Both the position numbers and the translations under genes were made by a program. DNA of 64,000 bases, taken from Herbinix sp. Its GTDB lineage: Bacteria; Bacillota; Clostridia; Lachnospirales; Lachnospiraceae. The notes below the pieces were generated by a model that was not told the origin of the DNA, did no database searches, and saw nothing but the letters and a program-made list of their open reading frames with translations. The stretch covers positions 1-64,000 of the forward strand of contig JAQZBN010000014.1 in NCBI GenBank assembly GCA_029238935.1, written 5' to 3'. This document shows, piece by piece, positions 16,963 through 26,470 of the stretch; within the stretch, counting starts at the first letter, position 1; each line of letters opens with the position of its first letter.

Positions 16963-18129
16963 TTACTTTTTTCTTTTCTTTTCTACAAATCTTTCGATCC
17001 GTTCCATGGCAATCTTCAGATTTTCGATCGAATATGCATAGGAGATACGTAAATAACCTTCACCACAATCACCAAATGCGGTACCTGGTACTACCGCTAC
17101 CTTTTCCTCATTCAGGAGTTCCATCGTAAATTGTTCGGAGGTCATTCCAAGACTTTTAATACTAGGAAATACATAAAAAGCTCCAAATGGTTCAAAGCAT
17201 TCTAACCCCATATTGCGGAACGAATGTATTAAATATCTGCGACGTTTGTCATAAGCATCTCTCATCATCTCAACATCAGTATCTCCATTTTTTAACGCTT
17301 CAATACCTGCATATTGACTAGTACTTGGTGCACACATTATGGCAAACTGGTGGATTTTTACCATTTGATCGATAATTACTGCTGGACCAACTGCATAGCC
17401 TAATCGCCATCCTGTCATCGCATAGGATTTAGAAAATCCATTAATTACAATCGTTCTTTCTTTCATTCCAGGGAAGGATGCAATTGATACATGTCTTCTT
17501 CCATAAGTAAGTTCAGAATAGATTTCATCCGAGATAACAAATAGATCCTTCTCTATGATAACGTCTACAATATCTTTCAAATCATCATAATCCATAATGG
17601 ATCCGGTTGGATTATTCGGAAATGGTAAGATTAATACTTTTGTTTTTTCGGTAATCGAATCTAAGAGCTGCTCTTTTGATAATTTAAAATCGTTATCTCC
17701 TTTCAGCTCTATCACCACCGGAGTACCACCAGCTAAAATAGTACAAGGATGGTAAGAAACATAAGAAGGCTGAGGAATTAATACCTCATCACCCGGCTCC
17801 AACATCGCTCTTAATGCAATATCGATAGCTTCACTACCGCCGACTGTAACAATCGTTTCTTTCGCATAATCATATACTAAGTTATAACGTCGATATAAAT
17901 AATTACATATTTCTATTTTTAACTCTTTTAAACCTGCATTGGAGGTATAGATGGTTCTCCCCTGTTCTAAGGAATAAATACCTTCTTCTCTAATATGCCA
18001 AGGAGTATCAAAGTCTGGCTCACCAACGCCAAGTGAGATTGCATCCTTCATCTCACTTACAATATCGAAGAACTTCCGAATACCGGACGGTTGAATTTCA
18101 GTTACTTTTTTTGATAATGGATTTCTCAA
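16963..18129 (-). CDS. PLP-dependent class I/II aminotransferase
   Basis: Fold-type I aminotransferase of 388 aa, in the aspartate/alanine aminotransferase group (PatA/YugH-like). The PLP-binding lysine is about K234 in GFSKSYAMTGWRLGYA, preceded by the LPFPNNPTGS and ISDEIYSELTY motifs. The start is a TTG that overlaps the stop of the Lrp gene by four bases (TTGA), so the two are translationally coupled. This pairing suggests the Lrp protein controls the enzyme in response to its amino acid substrate. The actual substrate cannot be read. Confidence 0.88.
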   Translation of the reverse strand: MRNPLSKKVTEIQPSGIRKFFDIVSEMKDAISLGVGEPDFDTPWHIREEGIYSLEQGRTIYTSNAGLKELKIEICNYLYRRYNLVYDYAKETIVTVGGSEAIDIALRAMLEPGDEVLIPQPSYVSYHPCTILAGGTPVVIELKGDNDFKLSKEQLLDSITEKTKVLILPFPNNPTGSIMDYDDLKDIVDVIIEKDLFVISDEIYSELTYGRRHVSIASFPGMKERTIVINGFSKSYAMTGWRLGYAVGPAVIIDQMVKIHQFAIMCAPSTSQYAGIEALKNGDTDVEMMRDAYDKRRRYLIHSFRNMGLECFEPFGAFYVFPSIKSLGMTSEQFTMELLNEEKVAVVPGTAFGDCGEGYLRISYAYSIENLKIAMERIERFVEKKRKK

Positions 18130-18608
18130 GGGGTAATCAACATCCTTTCATCTTGCTTTTTCTGTACAAGCTGTAAACCGTGTTCCTTATACTTCTTTAA
18201 TACAAAATGTGTTGCTGTACTTAAAATAGCATCCATTGGTGCTAACTTTTCTGAAACAAAATTCGCTACCTCCCGCATGGTTTTTCCTTCTATAAACACG
18301 GTAAGGTCAAAACCACCGGACATCAGATATACCGATTCAACTTCGTCAAAATTATAGATACGTTCTGCAATTTTATCAAATCCAAGCCCTCTCTGAGGAG
18401 TCACTTTCACTTCAATCATTGCATTAACACGTTCGCATTGAACCTTCTCCCAGTTAATTAAGGTAGGGTAACCACAGATGATATTCTCTTCCTCTAATTC
18501 CTTAATGATCGATGTGATTTCTTCTTCCGAAGAACCTAACATAACCCCTAAATCAGCTGGTGAAAGCTTACTATTTTTATCAATTGCTGCCAATACTTTT
18601 TCTCTCAT
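18126..18608 (-). CDS. Lrp/AsnC-family transcriptional regulator
   Basis: A feast/famine regulator of 160 aa. The N-terminal winged helix-turn-helix (about 1-60: LSPADLGVMLGSSEEEITSII) is followed by the RAM ligand-binding domain (about 65-145), which includes VESVYLMSGGFDLTVFIEG. GAGAGGAT lies upstream of the ATG. It overlaps the aminotransferase gene and sits 40 bp after the AIR synthase-like gene. Confidence 0.88.
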   Translation of the reverse strand: MREKVLAAIDKNSKLSPADLGVMLGSSEEEITSIIKELEEENIICGYPTLINWEKVQCERVNAMIEVKVTPQRGLGFDKIAERIYNFDEVESVYLMSGGFDLTVFIEGKTMREVANFVSEKLAPMDAILSTATHFVLKKYKEHGLQLVQKKQDERMLITP

Positions 18609-18648
18609 CCCTAAATCCTCTCTTTTCCTATTGAGTTAGAAGTAGTTA

Positions 18649-19632
18649 TTACATAACTTTATATAGTTCATCACTTTTTGGAGGCTCCAGAAAACGCCTC
18701 TCATCTTCATTTATTATTACCCTATCATTACCTTCTGTTATTCTTCCGATCACCGCAGCTACAATACCCTGCTCCTTTAATCGGTCCACAAGGAAATTAC
18801 CATGGTCGGTAATGATAAGCATACATCCGCTGGATATTAACATATACGGATTAAGATCAAAAAACTCACAAAGTTCAACAGTTTCCTGTTTTAGTAATAT
18901 CTTTTTTAAATCAACTTCAATTCCTACCTTTGAGGCTGCTCCTATTTCCCAGAGTGCCCCAAATATACCACCTTCCGTGACATCATGCATTGATGTCACG
19001 TTAGCGGCTCGTGCGACCATCGCTTCCGGTACAACCGAAATATATCGAATCATATCCTTTGCTCCAGCCAAGAACGAGGCAGAATACTTAGATAAGAGTT
19101 CCTGTTCCTTAGCAGCTGCTATAATAGCAGTTCCTTCTAATCCGGCCCATTTTGTCATAACAATTTCCTGGCCAGGTTTTGCTCCAATTGTCTTTATCAT
19201 ATGATCTCGTTTCATCTTTCCGACACCGGTGACTGTAACAATTGCTTGATTTACCGCTTTTGTTACTTCCGTATGCCCTCCAACGATTTCTATGTTCAAC
19301 TGCTTACACACGGCTTCCATGTCCCGCATCATCGTCTTTAATTCTTCTTCTTCGGTCCCTTCCGGGAGTAATATGGTGAGCATAATTCCTACTACTTCAG
19401 CACCATTTGAAGCGATATCATTGGCTGTGATATGAACTGCATAGGTCCCGATATCTTGCACCGTTCCCGTAATGGGATCCGTAGATAACACGATAACTTC
19501 ATCCTCTTCCAATGCTAGAACACTGCAATCTTCACCAACAGAAGGTCCAACCAATACTTCATTCCTTCTGTGTCCAATTTGTTTTAATACAGATCTTTTT
19601 AAGACCGTTTCAGGTATTTTTCCCAGATTCAT
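18649..19632 (-). CDS. AIR synthase-related protein (HypE/ThiL/SelD-like fold)
   Basis: PurM-fold protein of 327 aa with the N-terminal half GPSVGEDCSVL, STDPITG and TANDIASNGAEVVGIML, and the C-terminal half with MHDVTEGGIFGALWEI. This order is closest to HypE, the hydrogenase maturation dehydratase, but the C-terminal PRIC-type cysteine motif is absent: the protein ends EPPKSDELYKVM. No other hydrogenase maturation gene is nearby. It is therefore best called an AIR synthase-related ATP-binding protein of unknown substrate. The ATG is preceded by GGTGATATGA. Confidence 0.75.
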   Translation of the reverse strand: MNLGKIPETVLKRSVLKQIGHRRNEVLVGPSVGEDCSVLALEEDEVIVLSTDPITGTVQDIGTYAVHITANDIASNGAEVVGIMLTILLPEGTEEEELKTMMRDMEAVCKQLNIEIVGGHTEVTKAVNQAIVTVTGVGKMKRDHMIKTIGAKPGQEIVMTKWAGLEGTAIIAAAKEQELLSKYSASFLAGAKDMIRYISVVPEAMVARAANVTSMHDVTEGGIFGALWEIGAASKVGIEVDLKKILLKQETVELCEFFDLNPYMLISSGCMLIITDHGNFLVDRLKEQGIVAAVIGRITEGNDRVIINEDERRFLEPPKSDELYKVM

Positions 19633-19669
19633 TCATATCACCAACATTTCGTTACAATTTATAGTTTTA

Positions 19670-19701
19670 GGGTGTCAAAAGCATTCCTGCTTATGACACC
19701 C
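19670..19701 (-). terminator. Hairpin terminator downstream of the VanW-family gene
   Basis: A 14-bp stem with one mismatch (arms 19670-19683 and 19688-19701) and a 4-nt loop lies 37 bp past the stop codon. The long T-run is on the plus-strand side; the minus-strand side has only CTAAAACT. It may be bidirectional. Confidence 0.65.
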
Positions 19702-19738
19702 AATTTTTTTAGCATTGGTATGTTGCCATTTCATCTAA

Positions 19739-21265
19739 TTAATTATCTTCGAATTCGTCATCATTCCAGAACTCATCCCAATAGCTGTCTTGTTCCAAGT
19801 TCATATCTAAAGGCTCATCTTCCACACTAGGATTTTCAATTCCATTATTATCTTGATCCAGTGTTTCTTCTGCCTTTTTATCATCATCTTCATTCTTCGG
19901 AGGTTTTTCCTCCACCACCTTAGTACCTACGGTAATGTAACGAGGTGCTGCCTCATATACACTTTTATTAATTCTTTCCCTGCTAACTTCCACATTATTT
20001 TCGTAAACAACTTTATACAATTCTGCTGTATATCCAACATGTGCTGACTGAGTTACTTTCTTGTATGTGGTAGGTTGAGAAGGATCTTCGGTAACTACAT
20101 CTTTTGGTGGTTGCTTTTCGTTTAGAACCACTGTTTCATACTTAACGGTTCTACTTGCATCTCTGGTCTCGTGACCCCAGATCTTAAATGTGATTTGTCT
20201 ATTCTTTGTGGATGCTTCAATTAAAATCGGTATATCCAAGTTATTCTTAAATTTAAAGTCCTTATAAGTTCCTGCAATTGCTGCATCTCTGGAAAGGTCT
20301 ACATAACTGATGGTCATGGAATGAGCTGCTCGTTCTACAACCTCAAGCTCTGAAAACAGAACTGCATTATATAATGTGGTAGTTACCTGGCAGGCACCTC
20401 CACCGATACTGTCAATTACTTTTCCGTTTAAATATGCACCAGCTTGATAATAACCATTTTCCACTGTAAATGGAGTCAAGTACTCATAGGCTGAAAAGAT
20501 ATCCCCAGGATACAACACTGTATTATTAATGAGCCTTGCACCATTCGCAAGATTTGCAGCTCTACCTTCGGCAGAACTTGCATACTCAGTTGTAAAAGTT
20601 CCTAGCAACTTATTACATTGTTCAACGATATCTCTGGTATATTCCGGCATCTCATCTTCAACTGCAGCGGTTACCACGATATCGGATCTATTCCAATCCT
20701 CTAATACAGCATCTTTGATTAGAGCTACCGTATCATCTATTTGTACTGTTCTTCCTGCTTGATGATCCGTATAAATAAAGCTTCCGTCTTTTCTGGATAC
20801 AGTAGCATTTACAGGATCTACATTAAATTTACTGCATTCATTCTTTACTAATTCTTTGATCTTATTATCATCCAAGGTAAAGGAAATTGGATAAACCATA
20901 TTGGTTTCCTTAATATCCTTTAAATCCTTATATCTTTTTATTAAATTACCTGTTTTACCAAGGTTTAATGCTTGATCGACTGTATCGTTTAAAGAATAAT
21001 TAAATCCTAATTCTGTTAACGATGTTTCTACAAGATTATTATCAACATCAATGGTAACGCTTTTTCCTCTTAATGTATCTACGAAACTGCTCACTGCATC
21101 TTCTGCTTCCTGTCTGGTCATTCCACTGATATTAACCTCATCTATGAACACTCCATCGGTTATCGTATTACCATCTTCGACTGCAGATGCAATAAAAGCA
21201 TTGCCTATAACAAAGGAAAGAGATAAAAGTAATACCGCGGATAATATAATTATTTTCTTGTTCAT
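19739..21265 (-). CDS. VanW-family secreted protein with YoaR-like domain
   Basis: Exported protein of 508 aa. The signal anchor is at about 5-27. A YoaR-like putative peptidoglycan-binding region (about 40-205) precedes the VanW domain (about 220-345), with NGARLINNTVLYPGDIFSAY and DSIGGGACQVTTTLYNAVL. A G5-like beta segment (about 385-455) leads to a strongly acidic tail rich in Asp and Glu. VanW is named from a vancomycin-resistance gene cluster, but its biochemical role is not known, and nothing here indicates resistance. The ribosome binding site is AAGGAGG. A sigma-A promoter is readable at 21346-21373. Confidence 0.85.
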   Translation of the reverse strand: MNKKIIILSAVLLLSLSFVIGNAFIASAVEDGNTITDGVFIDEVNISGMTRQEAEDAVSSFVDTLRGKSVTIDVDNNLVETSLTELGFNYSLNDTVDQALNLGKTGNLIKRYKDLKDIKETNMVYPISFTLDDNKIKELVKNECSKFNVDPVNATVSRKDGSFIYTDHQAGRTVQIDDTVALIKDAVLEDWNRSDIVVTAAVEDEMPEYTRDIVEQCNKLLGTFTTEYASSAEGRAANLANGARLINNTVLYPGDIFSAYEYLTPFTVENGYYQAGAYLNGKVIDSIGGGACQVTTTLYNAVLFSELEVVERAAHSMTISYVDLSRDAAIAGTYKDFKFKNNLDIPILIEASTKNRQITFKIWGHETRDASRTVKYETVVLNEKQPPKDVVTEDPSQPTTYKKVTQSAHVGYTAELYKVVYENNVEVSRERINKSVYEAAPRYITVGTKVVEEKPPKNEDDDKKAEETLDQDNNGIENPSVEDEPLDMNLEQDSYWDEFWNDDEFEDN

Positions 21266-21345
21266 TATTCATCCTCCTTTTCCATTGACTATAAAGATAA
21301 CTTTGCTTCATCTCCATCTAAATATCCCCGATGTGACTTCCTCCT

Positions 21346-21373
21346 ATTGTATCATATCATGTAAATTTATCAA
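21346..21373 (-). promoter_or_regulatory. Sigma-A promoter of the VanW-family gene
   Basis: TTGATA, a 16-bp spacer and TACAAT with an extended -10 (TGA before it), on the minus strand and about 80 bp upstream of the start codon. Confidence 0.5.
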
Positions 21374-21419
21374 GTTAATCTTTGAGTCAGATTGACATTT
21401 TAACTATATTTATGTATAT

Positions 21420-21524
21420 TTAATTAAATATAGTGATCATAGAAGGAATAACCATTGCTAATACCAGAATAATAATGATAATTGATGAAATCAGTTTTTT
21501 TACTTTTTTGCTATGAAAATTCAT
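21420..21524 (-). CDS. 34-residue single-pass membrane protein
   Basis: Found by reading the minus strand of a 400-bp gap. The ATG at 21524 is preceded by AAAGGTGAAGG with 7-base spacing. The peptide begins MNFHSKKVKKL and continues with a 20-residue hydrophobic helix (ISSIIIIILVLAMVIPSMI) before ending IFN. A short basic head and one membrane helix resemble the tiny Prli42-type proteins of Firmicutes, which tether the stressosome, but the match is only in form. It lies between the VanW-family gene and a divergent plus-strand gene. Confidence 0.65.
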   Translation of the reverse strand: MNFHSKKVKKLISSIIIIILVLAMVIPSMITIFN

Positions 21525-21675
21525 AATTGTACCTTCACCTTTCCCGGACCTTGATTAATCAAACATCATCTCGGTCATATTAATTTTAATTCACCTTCAC
21601 ACTTTAATTCCTTATCATCTAGTAAGCTTCCTAAATAAACTCTTAAAAGATGAAACCAGAAAGGTTGTGTGCACC

Positions 21676-22287
21676 ATGCAAATTCCTGTATTACTTGGAA
21701 TATTAATCATTCTTGTCCTCTGGTCTCAATATGAAATCAGAAAGACGAAAAGAATAATGAAACATAAAGAAGAAAGCTTTTGGCAGATGGAGCGAGATGC
21801 GAATACTGTTCGAAAAGTCGATATTACTAATTTAAATTATATCAAAATTCCCGTGGATGAACTTCCCATGACTGAACATGAGGATCCTTCCGTCAACGAT
21901 TATCGCAATATTGTAAGATCTCTTTCTGACAAAAAAATTCTGAATCTAACCGGTATATCCAATACTGAACTAAAGTTATCCTACGGAACTGGCAATATTC
22001 ATCTCTTAACGGAATACGATACAAATTATACTCAGTTAGTAAGTACACTCCATAAATGGGGCGATCGACTCTATTCTCTCGGTTATATTACAGATGCTAT
22101 AAAAGTACTGGAGTGTTCCATTCATTGTCATACAGATTCCGGAAGCACTTATAAACTATTAGCTTCTATCTATAAGGAGCAGAATAGACAGGATAAAATT
22201 GATCTTTTGATTGATTTATTATCGGGTTCCAGCATCCAGAGAAAAGAAGAGTTACTAGAAGCCTTAAAAAAGATTAAGATTTCCTAG
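21676..22287 (+). CDS. Unknown membrane-anchored protein with TPR-like C-terminus
   Basis: Not recognised (203 aa from the ATG at 21676). An N-terminal membrane helix (IPVLLGILIILVLW) is followed by a charged segment. The C-terminal half has two helix pairs of TPR style (LVSTLHKWGDRLYSLGYITD and SGSTYKLLASIYKEQNRQDK), suggesting a protein-binding scaffold on the inner face of the membrane. A GTG at 21667 is in frame, but AGAAAGG is better spaced for the ATG. It is divergent from the small membrane protein at 21420-21524. Confidence 0.65.
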   Translation: MQIPVLLGILIILVLWSQYEIRKTKRIMKHKEESFWQMERDANTVRKVDITNLNYIKIPVDELPMTEHEDPSVNDYRNIVRSLSDKKILNLTGISNTELKLSYGTGNIHLLTEYDTNYTQLVSTLHKWGDRLYSLGYITDAIKVLECSIHCHTDSGSTYKLLASIYKEQNRQDKIDLLIDLLSGSSIQRKEELLEALKKIKIS

Positions 22288-22424
22288 ATAGGTAGTATAA
22301 CCAATCCTGCTTATTCCTATACTCTTCCTGCCCTTTTTTAACATCCTCACCGGTTATTTTTATATTAGGGTTGTATAATATTTTATGATATTTTTTCTAA
22401 TCATTCAAGATTTTTTTAATTTTT

Positions 22425-23087
22425 TCATGGATTGCCTAACTCTGCTGATTTACACAGATCTTTTAAGAAGCATTCTCTGCACTTTGGACTTCTTGCCGTG
22501 CAAATACTCCTGCCTAGGGTAATGATTTGAATATTGTACAGTATCCATTGTTCCTTAGGTAATAGTTCCATTAAATCATATTCTATCTTCTCAGGATCAT
22601 CCTGTTTCGTAAAGCCTAACTTCTTTGAAATTCGCTTCACATGGGTATCCACAACTATACTGGGTTCATGATAGATATTACCGCGAATTACGTTGGCTGT
22701 TTTTCGTCCTACCCCTGCCAATTTAGTCAGCTGTTCGATTTCTCTAGGTACTTCTCCATGATAATCTTCACATAGGCTTTTTGCGCAGGCTATGATATTT
22801 TTTGCTTTGTTTTTATAAAAGCCAGTGGAATGAATGTCTTTTTCCAGTTCAATTTGATTGGCATTTGCAAAGTCTTCGATGGATCTATATTTTTGAAATA
22901 AGTCCTTTGTTACAATATTGACACGTTCATCCGTACACTGGGCACTAAGGATCGTAGCTATGAGTAATTGCCAGGGTGTCTCATAATTTAGAAAACACTT
23001 ATATTCCATCCGGTATTCCTTGTTCAACGCATCAATAATTTGTTCCATTCTTTCTCTCTCTTTTTTAGTAATTCTTCTTTTAGGCAA
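22425..23087 (-). CDS. nth: Endonuclease III (DNA glycosylase/AP lyase)
   Basis: Base-excision repair enzyme for oxidised pyrimidines. The HhH motif with catalytic Lys is LAGVGRKTANVI, the catalytic Asp is in IVVDTHVKRIS, and the C-terminal iron-sulfur motif is C-x6-C-x2-C-x5-C (CTARSPKCRECFLKDLC). The frame can be opened at an ATG (23111), but no ribosome binding site precedes it. A GAAAGGAGAGG lies within those codons, 7 bases before a TTG at 23087, giving 220 aa, close to the usual family length. The TTG is preferred. Confidence 0.93.
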   Translation of the reverse strand: MPKRRITKKERERMEQIIDALNKEYRMEYKCFLNYETPWQLLIATILSAQCTDERVNIVTKDLFQKYRSIEDFANANQIELEKDIHSTGFYKNKAKNIIACAKSLCEDYHGEVPREIEQLTKLAGVGRKTANVIRGNIYHEPSIVVDTHVKRISKKLGFTKQDDPEKIEYDLMELLPKEQWILYNIQIITLGRSICTARSPKCRECFLKDLCKSAELGNP

Positions 23088-23122
23088 AGCAGAACCTCTC
23101 CTTTCAGTCATAATAATTGTTT

Positions 23123-24895
23123 CTAACTATCTGCTCTTTCGTTCCACGTTCCTTCTGCATCCTCAACAAATATATTGTAGGTAGACGCTTTACTTAATGG
23201 ATCCCTAACTGAATATCGAAATAAGATGATATTGTCCAACCTTACGGGTTTTCCTTCTTCAGCGGAACGAAGAAGATCAAACGAAAACTTTTCTAAGTGG
23301 GTATTTTTATGTTCAATCCTTAATCTTTCATAAAACTCTCTGGCTATCGTATTTTTTAATGAGTTTTCAGCAAAGGAGACACGGCTTCTCGGTTCATCCC
23401 TTAGATTACAGTCAAATAGTAATAATTCTTTCATGACTGAAATTAAATTTGGGTCCTCACCATTACTCAATACAGCATCTCTATAAAACTCCAATAGAAT
23501 TTCATATCTTCGTATCCTACTGTGAGATATCTGTTTTAAGCTCTCCCTTTCATAATAATCATTCAGAGCTTCATATAACTTGATCGGAGCAGGAAAAAAG
23601 TGTTCTATAAATTGAATTGAATAATCAAATTGATGGCTGTTATAATAAATCTCAACCATATCACAGATCCCTTTTAACTGAAGTACATCATGAAAGGATA
23701 TCCATTTGGTGCTTAACACTTCATAGGGTGGTGTATTCCAGGTGATTATTCCATGTTCCTTGCTTTCCTGTTCCATCGGTGATCCTTTTAATACCTTTAA
23801 GAATCCCAGTTGAAGCTGATCCGGATGCAGTGCATATACATCGTTAAAAGACTGATAGAAGGTTGCTTTATCTTCATTGGGCAACCCTGCAATCAAATCC
23901 AAATGCTGATGGATATTATTTGCTCTATGAATTCGTCTTACATTCTTTTTAATTTTTTCAAAATTCATATTCCTTCGAATTGCAGTTATGGTATCTGGAT
24001 TTGTTGATTGTACTCCAATCTCAAGCTGTACTTGTCCAGGACGTAAAGTTGCAAGAAGATCAATTTCTTCTTCACTTAAAATATCTGCTGAAATTTCAAA
24101 ATGAAAATTAGTAATTCCATTATCATGTTCCTTAATATAATGTAAAATATCCATTGAATGCTTCTTATTACAATTAAAGGTTCTATCCACGAATTTTACC
24201 TGAGGTACCTTTCGGTCCAGAAAGAATTGTAATTCCTTCTTAACTAACTCACCATTTCGTAACCTAACGCGACGATCAACCGAGGATAAACAATAGCTAC
24301 AGCTAAAAGGGCATCCCCTGCTGCTCTCATAGTAGATGATACGATGCTCGAAACCCTCCAGGGTTTCATATGGAAAGGGAATGGTATCCAGAGATAATGG
24401 CTCTCTTTGTTCTGTTGAAATTATAGTAGCATCGGATGAAGTAAACTCATTCTCAATCGTTTCTTCCCGAAAGATAAGTCCTTTTATTTGTGATAATTCC
24501 CTACTTTGATCCACATAACATTCCAAGAGTTCCAGAAAGGTTTGTTCCCCTTCCCCAATCATAATTCCTGTTACTTCTGGGTTTGCTGATAAGAAACTTT
24601 TCGCATCATAGGATACTTCCGGTCCGCCTAGCCATATTTTGGCTTGGGGCTGTACTTTTTTAAGTTCCTTCATTACTTGAGTAACGATCTGGATGTTCCA
24701 AATATAACAGGAAAATGCAATGACATCCGCATCTTCCCGGTAGATCCCTTTTAAAATATCTTCGGTCATATGATTAATCGTATATTCCGCAATGGATATC
24801 TGTTCCTTGTATCGATCAGCATAAGCTTTTAAACTATACACTGCTAAATTGGAGTGAATATATTTTGCATTCACTGCAACTAATAATATCTTCAA
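23123..24895 (-). CDS. B12-binding domain radical SAM protein (DUF4080 type)
   Basis: Class B-like radical SAM enzyme of 590 aa. An N-terminal cobalamin-binding-type domain (about 1-130, MKILLVAVNAKYIHSNLAVY and VWLGGPEVSYD-like region) precedes the radical SAM core with C-x3-C-x2-C in SRGCPFSCSYCLSS. The C-terminal part resembles the DUF4080 extension. The substrate is unknown; relatives methylate or rearrange unactivated carbons. Translation starts at a TTG with GAGGA 6 bases upstream. It is followed closely by nth, which may be cotranscribed. Confidence 0.85.
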   Translation of the reverse strand: MKILLVAVNAKYIHSNLAVYSLKAYADRYKEQISIAEYTINHMTEDILKGIYREDADVIAFSCYIWNIQIVTQVMKELKKVQPQAKIWLGGPEVSYDAKSFLSANPEVTGIMIGEGEQTFLELLECYVDQSRELSQIKGLIFREETIENEFTSSDATIISTEQREPLSLDTIPFPYETLEGFEHRIIYYESSRGCPFSCSYCLSSVDRRVRLRNGELVKKELQFFLDRKVPQVKFVDRTFNCNKKHSMDILHYIKEHDNGITNFHFEISADILSEEEIDLLATLRPGQVQLEIGVQSTNPDTITAIRRNMNFEKIKKNVRRIHRANNIHQHLDLIAGLPNEDKATFYQSFNDVYALHPDQLQLGFLKVLKGSPMEQESKEHGIITWNTPPYEVLSTKWISFHDVLQLKGICDMVEIYYNSHQFDYSIQFIEHFFPAPIKLYEALNDYYERESLKQISHSRIRRYEILLEFYRDAVLSNGEDPNLISVMKELLLFDCNLRDEPRSRVSFAENSLKNTIAREFYERLRIEHKNTHLEKFSFDLLRSAEEGKPVRLDNIILFRYSVRDPLSKASTYNIFVEDAEGTWNERADS

Positions 24896-25087
24896 TTTTG
24901 TTCCTCTTTTCTTAGAACTAATAAATTTTTTTCTTTTTCAAGTTCATTGTATCATATTTCGGATAACCAAGGCTATAGTAACTAATAATAAATATATTAC
25001 TTTACTGCAATCTCTATATATAGACAGATATCAATTTATATGATATAGTATTTTTTGACACTTTATAAAGTAGTACAGGAGGAAGAT

Positions 25088-25972
25088 ATGTTATCTTTTG
25101 AACCCATTACCGCTGATAATATTCTGAAAACAGCGGAATTTTTTAAATATAAAATCAGCCGTACCAGCGATTACACGGTAGGAGCAATGTATATGTGGCG
25201 GGATTTTTATCAAACTTGTTATGCCATTGAGGACGGAATGATTTTTTATAAAGTAAAATTTTTGGATCGGACATCCTTTACGTTTCCTGTTGGTAGTGGA
25301 TCGATCGACTTAGCAATGGATAAACTTCGAGAATACTGTAATGCCAATCAACTTCCGATGTGGTTTTGTACTGTTCCTGAGGAATATATCAATACTTTGG
25401 TGTATCAATATCATGGAACCATCTTTCCACCAAACCGTGATTGGGCAGATTATCTATATCTTGCTGAGGATTTGGCTGAGATGGCCGGAAGGCGATACAG
25501 CGGTCAAAGAAACCATATCAATAAATTTTTAAAACAATATCCCGATTATTCCTACCATGCTATGAACAAAGAAAACATTGACAAGGTTGCTGATTTCTTA
25601 AAATATTATCAGGAGTTTCATGGTAAGGATGCATCCCTTGCGGTAGAGGAATTAAACAGAACCTTAGAGTTACTTCCTTTTCTTGAAGAGTTTGGGCTTC
25701 CCGGTGGATATATTGAAATTGATGGAACTATTGTTGCCCTAGCAATTGGTGAAATTGTAAACGATACGTTGTATGTTCATATAGAAAAAGCAGTAAGAGA
25801 TTATCCTGGTTCCTATCAGATGATTGTAAGAGAGTTTGCAAAAAATACCCTCACCCCGGAAGTAAAATATGTTAATCGGGAGGAAGACGTCGGAGATCTC
25901 GGACTTCGAACCTCTAAGCTATCTTACCATCCGGATAGGCTATTGGATAAATATTGCATCTTGGTTCCTTAG
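25088..25972 (+). CDS. DUF2156 protein (FemX/LPG-synthase C-terminal-like acyltransferase fold)
   Basis: A 294-aa cytoplasmic protein of the DUF2156 family, which shares the double-GNAT fold of the aminoacyl-transfer domain of lysyl-phosphatidylglycerol synthase. Conserved segments include RYSGQRNHINKFLKQYP, GGYIEIDGTIVALAIGE and YVNREEDVGDLGLRTSK. There are no membrane segments, so it is not a full MprF. The frame extends to a TTG at 25055, but AGGAGG directly before the ATG at 25088 decides the start. The acceptor is unknown. Its 3' end overlaps the convergent gene by 4 bp. Confidence 0.8.
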   Translation: MLSFEPITADNILKTAEFFKYKISRTSDYTVGAMYMWRDFYQTCYAIEDGMIFYKVKFLDRTSFTFPVGSGSIDLAMDKLREYCNANQLPMWFCTVPEEYINTLVYQYHGTIFPPNRDWADYLYLAEDLAEMAGRRYSGQRNHINKFLKQYPDYSYHAMNKENIDKVADFLKYYQEFHGKDASLAVEELNRTLELLPFLEEFGLPGGYIEIDGTIVALAIGEIVNDTLYVHIEKAVRDYPGSYQMIVREFAKNTLTPEVKYVNREEDVGDLGLRTSKLSYHPDRLLDKYCILVP

Positions 25973-26397
25973 AGTATTTTATATCTTGGTTTTTCTTCTC
26001 CCAACAGCATATATCGCAGATAATCATCTAGAAGTATGCCGATCAAGGATAAGAAGAACCAGATATTTGTAAACAACAAGCAAACCTGTCCATTAATATT
26101 ATAAGGTAGCTGCGAATAATCCCACACATGTAGCTTCAACCATACATTCACAATCATACCAACCGTGTATTCAATGGTTGTTACAATTCCGGCTGAGATA
26201 AACATCTGACTTATTAAAGACATATTCCAAGGAAATACCTCGTTAAGCAATCCAATTAGGATAAAGCATAAACCTCCAGCTATAAACATGGAGATGTGGG
26301 AAAATCCTCGAAATAAAATTTCTAGTCCGCCATAAGCATATCCTCCCACCAAGAAGAGGAAGATATATTTTAAATACTTATTTTTTATGAATACCAT
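25969..26397 (-). CDS. Small membrane protein of the CmpB-like putative ABC permease family
   Basis: A 142-aa protein with four transmembrane helices (about 10-28, 36-53, 62-85 and 105-123). The motif NGQVCLLFTNIWFFLSL with the preceding WDYSQLPYN matches the family annotated as putative ABC transporter permease (CmpB-like). No ATPase gene is adjacent, so transport is not shown, and the family name may mislead. AAAGGAA precedes the ATG. The stop overlaps the convergent DUF2156 gene by four bases. Confidence 0.7.
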   Translation of the reverse strand: MVFIKNKYLKYIFLFLVGGYAYGGLEILFRGFSHISMFIAGGLCFILIGLLNEVFPWNMSLISQMFISAGIVTTIEYTVGMIVNVWLKLHVWDYSQLPYNINGQVCLLFTNIWFFLSLIGILLDDYLRYMLLGEEKPRYKIL

Positions 26398-26441
26398 ATA
26401 CCAATTCCTTTCTATAGATAGGAATAATAAACATATTCTTT

Positions 26442-26470
26442 GCTCGGAGCAATTTTAACCGAGCTTTTTT
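26442..26470 (+). terminator. Plus-strand terminator-like hairpin
   Basis: GCTCGG / CCGAGC stem with an 11-nt loop followed by TTTTTT. It lies upstream of the minus-strand gene at 25969-26397 and would stop antisense read-through from the DUF2156 gene. Confidence 0.5.

Noticed and set aside
25055-25087. TTG start and TTGACA at 25055 as promoter or start of the DUF2156 gene
   Set aside because: No -10 box lies 16-18 bp downstream, and AGGAGG directly precedes the ATG at 25088.
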